Of a DNA stretch of 64,000 nt, positions 8,153 to 17,478 are shown piece by piece. The notes under the pieces were generated by a model. That model searched no databases. It saw only the letters and a list, made by a program, of their open reading frames with translations, and had not been told where the DNA came from. This DNA is from Eubacteriales bacterium (GTDB lineage Bacteria > Bacillota > Clostridia > Oscillospirales > Oscillospiraceae): contig JAUNJE010000005.1 in assembly GCA_030533415.1 (NCBI GenBank), forward strand, positions 1 to 64,000, written 5' to 3'. A program made the translations under genes and the position numbers. Every line of letters begins with the position of its first letter. The stretch's first letter is position 1.

Positions 8153-10019
8153 CGGCACCGTATTTAAGAAAAACCTGACCCGGTTCGCCCCCGCCTGGGG
8201 CCTGTACACCCTCTGCCTGATTCTGGGTATGATCGTACTGTATACCGATGATGGCGCCGCGGACTTCTGGTTCGCCAGCCGGATGTGCGAGAACACCCAG
8301 CTCATGAGCCTGGTAAACCTATTTTATGCCCCTCTGGTAGCGATGCTGCTGTTCGGCGACCTGTATGCCAGCCGCATGTGCAATGCCCTGCATGCCATGC
8401 CCCTGAAACGGGAAGGATGGTTCCTGACCAACGTGCTTTCCGGGCTGGTTTTTTCCATACTGCCCACCGCCGTTATGGCCCTGCTGTCCATACCGCTGCT
8501 GATGGGGACCTGCGTGGCGAACGCCTGGCAGATCGCCCTGCTGTGGTTCCTGGGCGCCAATCTGGAATTTATCTGCTTTTTCGGCATTGCGGTATTCAGC
8601 GCCTTCTGCACGGGCAACCGCCTTGCCATGGCGCTGGTGTATGCCGCGCTGAATGGCGGCGCCTATGTGATTTACATGATCCTGGAGAACATTTACACCC
8701 CCATGCTTTTCGGTGTGGGAACCCCCTTCCACTGGGCGGAGGTACTGACGCCCATTGCCAAAATGTCCAACGATCCTTTGGCGGAGGTGGAAAACTTCAA
8801 CGATCTGCGGGCTCTGTTCCAGGGCCGGGAGAGCGAAATGACGGCCCAGTTCTGGCTGGTTCCCGGAAGCTGCCGGAATCTGATTGTCTGGGCCATTGTG
8901 GGCATTGCCTTTGGGGCCGCGGCCCTGCTGCTATACCGCAGGCGGAAGCTGGAATGCGCCGGGGATGCCCTGGCCCTGCGGGGGCTGGAGCCTGTGTTCA
9001 TGGTCTGTATTTCCACGGCCGGGGCGGCGCTGGCCTATACGTTCCTGGTTATGTTCCTCAAGTATCGCAGCGGGCCTCTTTCGTATCTATGGATGGCCGC
9101 TGGCATGGTGGTGGGTTGGTTTGCCGGCCGGATGCTGGTGGAGCGCTCCGTCCGGGTGTTCCGGTTCCGGAACTGGCGGGGGCTTCTTGTTCTGGCTGCG
9201 GCGGCGGCAATCAGCATAGCCGCCACGCGCTTTGACGTGCTCGGCATTGAGGACTGGGTGCCTGACGCGGAAGAGGTGTCGTCTGTTACCATATCCAGCA
9301 GCGGCGGTGAGATTACCCTGACGGAGGAAGAAGACATCCAGCAGATCATCCGCCTGCACCAACTGGCGTTGGAAACCCGAATCGCGGATTGGGGCAGTTA
9401 TCCCCTTTCCTACGTCCAATCCCTGCCGGAGGATACCGGAATAATCCATTTGCCCGACAGTGACTTTTACAGCAGCGAATATGAGGAAGGATTTCTTACC
9501 GCAACAAACGTCACGATTGGGTATCAGATGAAAAGCGGCAGACAGCCCACCCGTTATTATAACATCTGGACAGAAGGGGAAACGGGCAGCATCATGCGCG
9601 AATTCATGAGCCGCTGGGAGACCGTCTGGGAAAGCGGGAGAAATAGCTTTCATGATTCATTCGACATAAACAGGATCTCTGAGATCAGTTGTACGGGAAA
9701 GTCGCTTCCTGCGGAAGAGACCACCGCAGAGGCCGGAACCTCTCTGCTGGCCGCCATACAGGCGGACTGCGAAGAACGCACCATGGCCCAAAACTCCGAT
9801 TACCACAGCGGTTATTTCCGCCGCCTCGTGGAGGAAGAGGAAACCTACCAAATTTATAGCAGCTTATCTGTACAAATTTGGACTTACATCGGCACCGGAA
9901 CATACTACGAACAGACTGCTGTGTTCTTTGAGGTCTATCCGGATTCCCGGAATACGCTGAAATGGCTGGAAGACCACGACCTGCTGATCTGGGAAATCTG
10001 TGAAGGGGAGCCGGACTGA
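8127..10019 (+). CDS. ABC-2 type permease with large C-terminal soluble domain
   Basis: The 630-residue partner permease has several membrane segments over residues ~15-370 (for example WGLYTLCLILGMIVLY, FSILPTAVMALLSIPLLMG and LIVWAIVGIAFGAAALLLY). A last helix near LLVLAAAAAISIAA leads into about 225 soluble residues. That tail (EDWVPDAEEVSSVTISSSGG onward) probably lies outside the cell and resembles the extra domain seen in YtrC/YtrD-like permeases. The ATG at 8127 follows GGGAGGTGTGGACT. No operon gene follows. The substrate is unknown. Confidence 0.8.
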   Translation: MQSKTSLFNGTVFKKNLTRFAPAWGLYTLCLILGMIVLYTDDGAADFWFASRMCENTQLMSLVNLFYAPLVAMLLFGDLYASRMCNALHAMPLKREGWFLTNVLSGLVFSILPTAVMALLSIPLLMGTCVANAWQIALLWFLGANLEFICFFGIAVFSAFCTGNRLAMALVYAALNGGAYVIYMILENIYTPMLFGVGTPFHWAEVLTPIAKMSNDPLAEVENFNDLRALFQGRESEMTAQFWLVPGSCRNLIVWAIVGIAFGAAALLLYRRRKLECAGDALALRGLEPVFMVCISTAGAALAYTFLVMFLKYRSGPLSYLWMAAGMVVGWFAGRMLVERSVRVFRFRNWRGLLVLAAAAAISIAATRFDVLGIEDWVPDAEEVSSVTISSSGGEITLTEEEDIQQIIRLHQLALETRIADWGSYPLSYVQSLPEDTGIIHLPDSDFYSSEYEEGFLTATNVTIGYQMKSGRQPTRYYNIWTEGETGSIMREFMSRWETVWESGRNSFHDSFDINRISEISCTGKSLPAEETTAEAGTSLLAAIQADCEERTMAQNSDYHSGYFRRLVEEEETYQIYSSLSVQIWTYIGTGTYYEQTAVFFEVYPDSRNTLKWLEDHDLLIWEICEGEPD

Positions 10020-10064
10020 TGCGAAGGACAGTCAATCGGTAAACAGCCGTTTTCCTTCGCCAGC

Positions 10065-10312
10065 AGCCCGACGCGCAGCGCACCAAAGGCCCCCTTGTGC
10101 AAAGGGGGCTGGCACGGCGCAAGCCGTGACTGGGGGATTGTGCGGTAACGTCCTACGGTTTCGCCCAACTTCCGGCAAATTCGCATACCCTTACCGCCTT
10201 CCCTCTTCGCATTGGTACCAGCTGAATATGAAATACCTACCGCAACAATCCCTCAGTCTGCCCTTCGGGCAGCCAGCTCCCTTTGCACAAGGGAGCCTGG
10301 GCGCTCCCGCAC
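10065..10312. repeat. Intergenic repeat element, subfamily 2, copy 1
   Basis: Two opposite-facing modules containing a TTGTGCAAAGGG-type hairpin and the end CTCCCTTTGCACAAGGGAG enclose a core (TTCGCCCAACTTCCGGCAAA). The same arrangement recurs at 10508-10786, and a related one with another core at 39130-39390 and 62850-63134. There is no coding potential. The outer limits are approximate. Confidence 0.7.
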
Positions 10313-10507
10313 CAGTACAATCAATGTTCCCGGTTGATTTGTTTGTCCTTTGTAGGCAGCTACGGCGAGGCAGCGGGGGTTTCCAAAGGGGGCGCGTTTG
10401 CACCTAGCGCCCCTTTGGTCGGCTTCTTTCCGTCCCTTTCTTGCCGAAACAAGAAAGGGACACCCCCGTCTCCTTGAGAAGATAACCAAAACGTACAATT
10501 TACCGAA
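10313..10507. other. Spacer between repeat copies with two hairpins
   Basis: No gene is seen. A hairpin pairs CCAAAGGGGGCGC with GCGCCCCTTTGG (about 10381-10421), and another pairs GTCCCTTTCTTG with CAAGAAAGGGAC (about 10433-10462). Confidence 0.5.
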
Positions 10508-10786
10508 TTTCAGCGCACCCAAAGCCTCCCTTGTGCAAAGGCGACCGAAGGAAGTGCCTTGCGCTGAGGTGGCTCCGCGAAGCGGAGACGGAGGGATTGT
10601 TGCGGTAACATCTTACGATTTCGCCCAACTTCCGGCAAATTCGTACATTCTTACCGCATTCCCTCTTCGCATCGGTACTAGACGAAAACGAAATGCCTTC
10701 CGCACAATCCCTCAGTCAAAAATCAAAGATTTTTGACAGCTCCCTTTGCACAAGGGAGCCTGGGCGCTCCCGCGCCAGTGCGATGT
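10508..10786. repeat. Intergenic repeat element, subfamily 2, copy 2
   Basis: This copy has the same inverted modules and core as 10065-10312. It carries an added stretch GCGACCGAAGGAAGTGCC near its left module, similar to the 24-base insertion of the element at 62850-63134. Coordinates are approximate. Confidence 0.7.
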
Positions 10787-10879
10787 TCCTGACGGGATAC
10801 CAAAAATAAATGTATACCGCGTTGGTTTTGGTTCGCCCGGTCTGCATTTTTAACAAGAATGAGAACACAAGCTCCTTTT

Positions 10880-10912
10880 CCAGCCGCCGAAACCATTCGG
10901 CGGCTGGCTTTT
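10880..10912 (+). terminator. Hairpin with short T-run in the gap before cooS
   Basis: A 12-bp stem CCAGCCGCCGAA / TTCGGCGGCTGG with a 4-base loop is followed by CTTTTG. It may end readthrough from the ABC operon. The rest of 10787-11071 shows no gene. Confidence 0.6.
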
Positions 10913-11071
10913 GCAATTGCCGCTTTGTTTCATGGGGCAGTTTACCGCTTTTTCCGTTTACTTGTGCCTAACCGCCGCGCTTACCACAACATATTGTGTT
11001 TTTCCATAAAACTACCAAAATCCCCCTGCGGGGGATGTGAAAATAAGGTAGAATTGTGTTTATTTCTATGA

Positions 11072-11132
11072 TTGACAATCTCAGATGCAATTAGTATAAT
11101 AATATCGATATGCTATGTATCATAGTATACAT
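11072..11132 (+). promoter_or_regulatory. cooS promoter with downstream dyad
   Basis: TTGACA (11072-11077) and TATAAT (11095-11100) are perfect consensus boxes with a 17-base spacer. A dyad ATGTAT (11115-11120) and ATACAT (11127-11132) with 6 bases between lies just after the start point and could be an operator. The regulator is unknown. Confidence 0.8.
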
Positions 11133-11171
11133 ATTGTTTTCTTTAGAATCATCGATTAGGAGGAAATCACT

Positions 11172-13076
11172 TTGAAGGATTGGGCTTATTTGACAACTGT
11201 TGAGGAGATGGAACAAGCCACCAATTCCTTGCTGGAAAACGGTAAGAAGGTTGGCGCGGATTCCTGGCAGCAGCGGGTCAAGAACCAGACTCCCCATTGC
11301 GGCTTCGGCGAATCGGGTACCTGCTGCCGTATCTGTTCCATGGGTCCCTGCCGCATCACCAAGAAGGCCCCCCGGGGCATCTGCGGCTGCGATGTGCATG
11401 GCATCGTCGGCCGTAATTATCTGCGGTTCACCGCTGGCGGCGCCGCCACCCACTCTGACCACGGCCGTGAAATTATGCACACCCTGTACCAGACCAAAGA
11501 GGGCGGCAACTATCAGGTCAAGGACCCTGAAAAGCTGATCCGCATCGCCAAGGAATGGGGCGTGGAGACCGAGGGCAAGGATATCTACGACCTGGCCCAC
11601 GAAATGGCGGAAATCGGCCTGCTGGAATACGGCAAGCCTTTTGGCACCCAGCGCTTCCTGAAGCGCGCTCCCGAGCACACCCAGAAGCTGTGGCACGACG
11701 CGGAGATCGAGCCCCGGGCCATTGACCGGGAGGTTTCCCAGTCTCTGCACATGACCCATATGGGCTGCTCGTCCCTGCCTGAGGCGCTGATCCGCCAGGC
11801 TCTGCGGGCCGGCCTGTCCGACGGCTGGGGCGGCTCCATGATGGGCACTGAGTTCTCCGACGTTATGTTCGGCACGCCCAAGCCCGTGGACACCACCGCC
11901 AATATCGGCGTCATGGAGAAGGACAATGTCAACATCGTCGTCCACGGCCATGACCCGAGCCTTTCCGAAATGATCGTTTACTATGCCGGCGACCCCGAAA
12001 TGATCGCGCTGGCAAAATCCGTCGGCGCCAAGGGCATCACCATTTCCGGCGTGTGCTGCACCTCCAACGAGGTCGCTATGCGTCACGGTATCCCCATGGC
12101 CGGCAACTTCCTGAACCAGGAGAACGTGGTGCTCACCGGCGCCTGCGAAGCCATCGTCGTGGATGTGCAGTGCATCTTCCCCGCCCTTGGCCCCCTGAGC
12201 AAGTGCTTCCACACCAAGTTCGTCACCACCTCCCCCATCGCCCGGATGCCCGATTCCGAGTTCATCCGCTTCAGCGCCGCCAATGCCGGCGAAAACGCCA
12301 AGGCCATTGTGCGCATGGCAATTGAGAACTTCAAGAACCGGAAGCCCGAGCTGGTGAACATCCCCTCCATGAAGCAGAACGCCCGCGTCGGCTACTCCGT
12401 CGAGGCCATCAAGAAGGTTCTGGACGGCGTCGCCAACTCCCAGGTCGATGAGTTTGGCACCACCAAGCCCCTGATCGAGTGCGTCCACTCCGGTGTCCTG
12501 CGGGGCGCTGTGGCGATGGTCGGCTGCAATAACCCCAAGGTCCGTCCCGACACCGCCCACATCGCGCTGATGAAGAAAATGCTGGAAAACGACATCATCC
12601 TGATCGTCTCCGGCTGCTCCGCCCAGGCTGCCGCCAAGGCCGGCCTGATGGATCCCGAAAAGGCCAAGGAGTACTGCGGTGCGGGCCTGAAGCGTGTGTG
12701 CGAGCTGGCCGGCATTCCTCCCGTCCTGCACATGGGCTCCTGCGTGGATATTTCCCGTATGATGATCCTGGCCTCCGATATTGCCAAGGACTGGGGCATC
12801 AACATCTCCCAGGTTCCCGTGGTTGGCTGCGCTCCCGAATGGATGTCCGAGAAGGCCGTCTCCATCGGCAACTACGTCGTGGCCACCGGTATCGAAACCT
12901 TCCTGGGTGTTGACCCCTATACCAAGGGCTCCGAGGAAGTCACCGCCCTGCTCCAGGGCGACCACGGCATCAACGACTGGGTCGAGGCCAAGTTTGTCGT
13001 GGAGACCGATATCGAGAAGCTGGGCGACAAGATGATTGAGTGCATCGAAGCCAAGCGCGCTGCCCTGGGCATCTGA
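11172..13076 (+). CDS. cooS: Anaerobic carbon-monoxide dehydrogenase catalytic subunit
   Basis: This cytoplasmic Ni-Fe-S enzyme of 634 residues interconverts CO and CO2. The N-terminal cluster ligands are visible as C43, C51, C52, C55, C60 and then C71/C73 (CGFGESGTCCRICSMGPCRI), which correspond to the D and B clusters. Later blocks HGHDPSLSEM, GVCCTSNEVAMRHG, VDVQCIFP, VSGCSAQAAAKAGLM and MGSCVDISRM hold the C-cluster ligands. The start is TTG at 11172 behind TAGGAGGAAATCAC; no better ATG exists. It heads cooS-cooC-acsB. The clustering with acsB suggests it works as the CODH half of an acetyl-CoA synthase complex. Confidence 0.95.
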   Translation: MKDWAYLTTVEEMEQATNSLLENGKKVGADSWQQRVKNQTPHCGFGESGTCCRICSMGPCRITKKAPRGICGCDVHGIVGRNYLRFTAGGAATHSDHGREIMHTLYQTKEGGNYQVKDPEKLIRIAKEWGVETEGKDIYDLAHEMAEIGLLEYGKPFGTQRFLKRAPEHTQKLWHDAEIEPRAIDREVSQSLHMTHMGCSSLPEALIRQALRAGLSDGWGGSMMGTEFSDVMFGTPKPVDTTANIGVMEKDNVNIVVHGHDPSLSEMIVYYAGDPEMIALAKSVGAKGITISGVCCTSNEVAMRHGIPMAGNFLNQENVVLTGACEAIVVDVQCIFPALGPLSKCFHTKFVTTSPIARMPDSEFIRFSAANAGENAKAIVRMAIENFKNRKPELVNIPSMKQNARVGYSVEAIKKVLDGVANSQVDEFGTTKPLIECVHSGVLRGAVAMVGCNNPKVRPDTAHIALMKKMLENDIILIVSGCSAQAAAKAGLMDPEKAKEYCGAGLKRVCELAGIPPVLHMGSCVDISRMMILASDIAKDWGINISQVPVVGCAPEWMSEKAVSIGNYVVATGIETFLGVDPYTKGSEEVTALLQGDHGINDWVEAKFVVETDIEKLGDKMIECIEAKRAALGI

Positions 13077-13102
13077 TTACTTAACTACGAGGTCTTTTTC
13101 CA

Positions 13103-13873
13103 ATGAAAGTAGCGATTACCGGTAAGGGCGGCGTGGGCAAGACCACCCTGGCCTCTACCCTGGCCCGGCTCTACGCCGATGAAGGCCGGACCGTTCTGGC
13201 CGCCGACGTAGACCCCGACGCCAACCTGGGGCTGGCCCTGGGCCTGACCCAGGAGGAAGTGGACGCCATCGTCCCTATCTCCAAAATGCGCACCCTGGTG
13301 GAAGAGCGCACCGGCGCCAGCGCCGCCAACAAGTTCTTCAAGCTGAACCCCTACGTGGCGGATATCCCCGACACCTTCTCCAAGGAGATCAACGGCGTGA
13401 AGCTGCTGGTCATGGGTACCGTGGATGTGGGTGGCAGCGGCTGCGTCTGTCCCGAGCATGTGATGCTGAAAGCCATTCTCTCCGCCCTGACCTACCGCAA
13501 GAACGACGTGGTCATCATGGACATGGAAGCCGGCCTGGAGCACCTGGGCCGGGGCACCGCCGCCAACATGGACCAGTTCATCGTGGTCATCGAGCCGGGC
13601 GCCCGCAGTGTGCAGACCTACCGCAATGTCAAGCGCCTTGCCGCTGACCTGGGCGTGAACCGCGTCCGGGTGGTTGCCAACAAGGTCCGGGACACGCGGG
13701 ACGAGGAATTTATCCGCGGCTCCATTCCCCCGGAGGACCTGCTGGGCTTTATCCACTACAACCTGGAGATCATGGACGCCGACCGGCAGGGAAAATCTCC
13801 CTACGACTTCAGCCCTGCGGCAATCGATGAGATTCGGAAAATCAAAGCGATTCTGGATCGTGAGGAATCGTGA
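13103..13873 (+). CDS. cooC: CO dehydrogenase maturation ATPase CooC
   Basis: This 256-residue MinD/ParA-type P-loop ATPase helps insert nickel into CO dehydrogenase or acetyl-CoA synthase. The deviant Walker A is GKGGVGKTT at residues 7-15, with the adjacent AADVDPDANLGLALG. The metal-binding CxC pair expected in CooC is present at C114 and C116 (SGCVCPEH). Walker B-like DVVIMDMEAGLEHLGRG follows. It sits 26 bases after cooS and 26 bases before acsB, so the three genes are probably one transcript. Confidence 0.93.
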   Translation: MKVAITGKGGVGKTTLASTLARLYADEGRTVLAADVDPDANLGLALGLTQEEVDAIVPISKMRTLVEERTGASAANKFFKLNPYVADIPDTFSKEINGVKLLVMGTVDVGGSGCVCPEHVMLKAILSALTYRKNDVVIMDMEAGLEHLGRGTAANMDQFIVVIEPGARSVQTYRNVKRLAADLGVNRVRVVANKVRDTRDEEFIRGSIPPEDLLGFIHYNLEIMDADRQGKSPYDFSPAAIDEIRKIKAILDREES

Positions 13874-13899
13874 TTGAATCATTATTAGGAGGAAATACC

Positions 13900-16032
13900 G
13901 TGACACTTTTTGAAAGAGTTTTTGGCGGCAACGACTACAATTACGAGCGCACCGTAGCCGCCATTGATGAAGCGATCGCCGCTTACGGCGAGAGTGAAGC
14001 AGTGTCCTTCCCCGGCACCGCTTACAGCCTGCCCTGTTACTATGGCGTCACCGGCGTCAAGATCACCACCCTGGGTGAGATGAAGGCCGCCATGGAGACC
14101 ATCAAGGCAAAAATGACCCGCAACAACCGCCTATACGACGTGTTTGAAAGCGGCATTGCCTCCGCCCTGTGCGCGGAGTTCCTGGAAGCGCTGAAATACC
14201 TGCACGGCGCCGAGCCTTACGCCGAGCCGGAAATGGGCCACCTGACCGACGCCTTCGTCCGTAACCTGGGCGTGCCCCTGGTCACCGGCGATATTCCCGG
14301 CGTTGCCGTCATCATCGGCGGCGCGGAGGACCCCGCCGAGACCGTGGCGCTGGCCAAATCCTACCAGGCCCAGGGTATCCTGGTCTCCCTGACCGGCGAT
14401 TCCATTAAGCACTGCTATGACGCCGGTATGAAGCTGGGCGAAAACGTCCGCGTGGTCCCGCTGGGCTATGAGATGCAATCCGTCATCCATATCGTCTCCG
14501 TGGCCATCCGTGCTGCCCTGATTTTCGGCAACATCACCCCCGGCGATTTCCCCGCCCTGGCTAAGTACACCATGGACCGCGTCAAGGCCTTCGTCAACGC
14601 CTATAAGCCCCTGTCCGACGAGATTGTCTCCTATGGCGCTGGCGCCATCTGCCTGGGCTTCCCCGTTATCTCCAACGAGACAGAGAACATGTTCCGGGTT
14701 CCCAAGTCCCTGATTCAGCAGCTGGACACCTCCAAGTGGAACGCCACCTCCCTGGAGGCCCGGGATATCAAGCTGAAGATCACCAACATCGACATCCCCG
14801 TGGCCTTCGCCACCGCATTTGAAGGCGAGATCATCCGCCGGGGCGACATGCAGGTGGAAGTGGATGGCTCCCGTGTGGACTGCTTCGAGCTGGTTCAGAC
14901 CCGGGAAGCCTCCGAAGTGGAGGATCACAAGATCATCGTGGACGGCCCTGAGATTGGCGAAATCCCCGTTGGCTCCAAGATCTCCCTCAGCTATACCATC
15001 GAAGTTGCCGGCAAGGCCATGCAGCCCGACTTTGAGTCCGTCATGGAGCGGAAGATCCACTCCTGGATCAACTGCATCGAGGGCGTTATGCACACCGGCC
15101 AGCGTGACATGATCCGTGTCCGTATCAGTAAGGCCGACTTTGAGGCGGGCTTCCAGTTTAGACATCTGGGCGAAGTCCTGTACGCCAAGGTCAAGAGCGA
15201 ATTTGAGGCCGTTGTTGACAAGTGCCAGGTCACCATTGTTGTGGACGCTGAGAAGAACGCCCAGCTCCGTGCTGCCGCCAACGAGGTCTTCAACAAGCGT
15301 GATGACCGTCTGAAGAGCATGACCGACGAGTCTGTGGACCAGTTCTACACCTGCATCATGTGCCAGGCCTTCTCTCCCAGCCACGTATGTATCGTTACGC
15401 CCGAGCGTCTGGGACTGTGCGGCGCCGTGTCCTGGCTGGACGCCAAGGCTACCAACGAGCTGGACCCCACCGGTCCCTGCCAGATCGTTCCCAAGGACCG
15501 CTGCATTGACGAGAAGCTGGGCCGCTACGAGGATGTGGACGAAGCCGTCAACAAGTACTCCCACGGCGCTCTGGAGCATGTGACATTGTACTCCCTGTTC
15601 CAGGATCCCATGACGAGCTGCGGCTGCTTCGAGTGTATCTGCGGCGTGGAGCCTGTCTCCATGGGCGTTGTCATCACCTGCCGTGAGCACGCCGGAATGA
15701 CCCCCCTGGGCATGACCTTCTCCGAGATGGCCTCCATGACCGGCGGCGGTGTACAGACCCCCGGCTTCATGGGCCACGGCAAGCACTTCATCGCCTCCCA
15801 CAAGTTCATCGCGGCGGAAGGCGGCCCCGGCCGTATCGTCTGGCTGCCCAAGCTTCTGAAGGATCAGATGCGGGAGCGCCTGGACGCCACCGCGCTGGAA
15901 ATGTATGGCGTGGAGAACTTCACCGACATGATCGCCGACGAGACCATCTGCACCGAGGACCCCGAGGAGCTGCTGAACTACCTGTCCGAGGTAGGCCACC
16001 CCGTCCTCAGCATGGAGCCTTTCGATATGTAA
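13900..16032 (+). CDS. acsB: Acetyl-CoA synthase (CODH/ACS beta subunit)
   Basis: This 710-residue enzyme condenses CO, a methyl group from the corrinoid protein and CoA into acetyl-CoA. The A-cluster is complete: C485, C488, C497 and C507 (spacing identical to residues 506/509/518/528 of the Moorella enzyme), and C574-G-C576 supplies the remaining nickel ligands. I start it at GTG 13900, because TAGGAGG lies 7 bases upstream. An earlier in-frame GTG at 13870 lacks a ribosome site. Length is close to the acetogen form with the N-terminal CODH-contact domain. The genes for the corrinoid protein and methyltransferase do not follow. Confidence 0.95.
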   Translation: MTLFERVFGGNDYNYERTVAAIDEAIAAYGESEAVSFPGTAYSLPCYYGVTGVKITTLGEMKAAMETIKAKMTRNNRLYDVFESGIASALCAEFLEALKYLHGAEPYAEPEMGHLTDAFVRNLGVPLVTGDIPGVAVIIGGAEDPAETVALAKSYQAQGILVSLTGDSIKHCYDAGMKLGENVRVVPLGYEMQSVIHIVSVAIRAALIFGNITPGDFPALAKYTMDRVKAFVNAYKPLSDEIVSYGAGAICLGFPVISNETENMFRVPKSLIQQLDTSKWNATSLEARDIKLKITNIDIPVAFATAFEGEIIRRGDMQVEVDGSRVDCFELVQTREASEVEDHKIIVDGPEIGEIPVGSKISLSYTIEVAGKAMQPDFESVMERKIHSWINCIEGVMHTGQRDMIRVRISKADFEAGFQFRHLGEVLYAKVKSEFEAVVDKCQVTIVVDAEKNAQLRAAANEVFNKRDDRLKSMTDESVDQFYTCIMCQAFSPSHVCIVTPERLGLCGAVSWLDAKATNELDPTGPCQIVPKDRCIDEKLGRYEDVDEAVNKYSHGALEHVTLYSLFQDPMTSCGCFECICGVEPVSMGVVITCREHAGMTPLGMTFSEMASMTGGGVQTPGFMGHGKHFIASHKFIAAEGGPGRIVWLPKLLKDQMRERLDATALEMYGVENFTDMIADETICTEDPEELLNYLSEVGHPVLSMEPFDM

Positions 16033-16067
16033 GCGGCATGGCCGGCTGAATCAGAAACAAGAAAATG

Positions 16068-16141
16068 GTTTCTCCCCTTCTCACAAAGAAGGGGAGAAAC
16101 GAAAAAATTACGGTATCGCCGTTTTGGGCGATACCGTTTTT
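16068..16141 (+). terminator. Tandem hairpin terminator after acsB
   Basis: The first hairpin (16068-16100) pairs GTTTCTCCCCTTC with GAAGGGGAGAAAC. The second (16110-16137) pairs ACGGTATCGCC with GGCGATACCGT and is followed by TTTTCTATTT. Confidence 0.9.
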
Positions 16142-16151
16142 CTATTTGCCT

Positions 16152-16892
16152 TTATACAACTGTTCCCGGAATCCCAGCTTTCCATGGTCTGCTCTTTTCA
16201 AGCCACCCATGTTCAGCCCAATATTTTCCGTCCAGATACGCAGGGTCCTTTTTATGCAGGGATTTCTGCATCATACGGCATATAAGGAATTTCATTCGCA
16301 CAGCGGTCCTTACCCGCGGTGGTTTTTCTTCGCCGATGCGCAGGAGTTTTTCCGACAGACGTTTCATCCTCCCGGTAAGGTCGGCCCGTTTTGCCTCTGG
16401 CAGCTCGTCCCAAATAAGACTTTCCATAAGTCTCCCCGTAAACACCTTTATTTCGGAAATTCCCCACCAAGACAGGCTATGTTTTATATCCTTTGCAGCG
16501 GACCACGCTCCTGCGCCCAAGCATTGCGTAATGATAACCGCGCGCTTGGTAAACATTTCTGGCGCGGGACGGTGTGGCATCCATAAATAAGCAAAATGGT
16601 CAAGCAGCGCTTTCATAGCCCCCGTTGTGTGCATCACATAGGCAGGGGACGTCATCACAATCAAATCCGATTCCAGCAGAGACGCCGCGATTCTCTGTAT
16701 ATATACAGCATCCTTGCATGTATATGCACCCTTTAAGACGCAGTTCACACAGCCCGTACAGAAGGCGGGACAGTCTTTCGGCAGGTAATATTCCGTGATC
16801 TGTGCGTTTTTCTTAAACGGCTTGAGAAACATCTCCTTCAGGCGGTAGGTAACACCATGCTTTTCCGTTCCGTTTATCACGACAATTTTCAT
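16152..16892 (-). CDS. Flavodoxin-fold NAD(P)H-dependent oxidoreductase
   Basis: The 246-residue protein begins MKIVVINGTEKHGVTYRLKE, the FMN-phosphate loop of the NADPH-dependent FMN reductase family. It has a four-Cys stretch (CPAFCTGCVNCVLKG and YTCKD) typical of iron-sulfur flavoproteins, but the spacing is not classical and a cluster is uncertain. Next comes VMTSPAYVMHTTGAMKALLD, the flavin-binding loop. The last ~60 residues are an added basic tail. It starts 3 bases after the tetR stop codon, so it is the probable target of that regulator. The substrate is unknown. Confidence 0.8.
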   Translation of the reverse strand: MKIVVINGTEKHGVTYRLKEMFLKPFKKNAQITEYYLPKDCPAFCTGCVNCVLKGAYTCKDAVYIQRIAASLLESDLIVMTSPAYVMHTTGAMKALLDHFAYLWMPHRPAPEMFTKRAVIITQCLGAGAWSAAKDIKHSLSWWGISEIKVFTGRLMESLIWDELPEAKRADLTGRMKRLSEKLLRIGEEKPPRVRTAVRMKFLICRMMQKSLHKKDPAYLDGKYWAEHGWLEKSRPWKAGIPGTVV

Positions 16893-16895
16893 AGG

Positions 16896-17468
16896 TTAAA
16901 TCTCCAAAATATCATGTAGAATTTGAGAATGGAACGTTTTACGCTCCTCTGCATCTAACAAATCCATTCCCCAGTATTTCCCGATCATTTCGTACCGCAA
17001 AAACGCCTGCTGCATCACCGCAATCAAATAAAGTGTTTTGCGCGCGAGGGTCTCCTGATCCCAATCCGGGCGGCAGGCAGACACCAGGGGCAAATAAGCC
17101 AAGTACGTTCTATGTGTGTTGTCATCCTCCTTTGGCTCGTGCATATCGGTCAGAATCGAGATTTTCGACACCGCATAGTGTTCAAACAAAAAAGTCAAAG
17201 TCATATTGCCAAGACAGTCCAGTTTCTCAAAAGGAGAAAGCCCTTCCTGTGCTTCCCGGATGGAGCGAAAACGGTCAACAATACCGTTGACGATCCGCTC
17301 AACACACAGCTGTATGAGTTGGTCCTTATTTCCGAAATGATAATTCACAAGCCCCAATCCTACATTTGCTTTCTTGCATATCTCCCGTACCGTGATGTCA
17401 TTCATTTGCTCCCCTTTTTCATTGATGAGGTCTATCGTAGCCTGAATGATAATCTCTTTGTTATCCAT
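16896..17468 (-). CDS. TetR family transcriptional regulator
   Basis: This 190-residue repressor has the N-terminal helix-turn-helix TVREICKKANVGLGLVNYHF (residues ~26-45) preceded by IIIQATIDLINEKG. The remainder is a helical ligand domain without recognisable detail. ATG 17468 is favoured because AAGGAGGGTGC precedes it. Two dyads built on TTGAAC/GTTCAA lie over its own promoter, so self-repression is likely, together with control of the flavin oxidoreductase downstream in the same operon. The inducer is unknown, perhaps a redox-active compound reduced by the partner. Confidence 0.88.
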   Translation of the reverse strand: MDNKEIIIQATIDLINEKGEQMNDITVREICKKANVGLGLVNYHFGNKDQLIQLCVERIVNGIVDRFRSIREAQEGLSPFEKLDCLGNMTLTFLFEHYAVSKISILTDMHEPKEDDNTHRTYLAYLPLVSACRPDWDQETLARKTLYLIAVMQQAFLRYEMIGKYWGMDLLDAEERKTFHSQILHDILEI

Positions 17469-17478
17469 AGCACCCTCC

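Noticed and set aside
10065..10786. CRISPR array
   Set aside because: The repeats are long, few, inverted and without regular spacers or cas genes.
11091..12965. Long minus-strand open frame (624 codons) across cooS
   Set aside because: It is the shadow of cooS in another frame. The translation is a Gly/His/Val-rich string with no domain, while the cooS frame has all cluster ligands.
13870..13899. Earlier GTG start for acsB at 13870
   Set aside because: The ribosome site TAGGAGG lies after it and points to GTG 13900.
14131..15999. Long minus-strand open frame across acsB
   Set aside because: Shadow caused by GC-rich codons; acsB has exact A-cluster spacing on the other strand.
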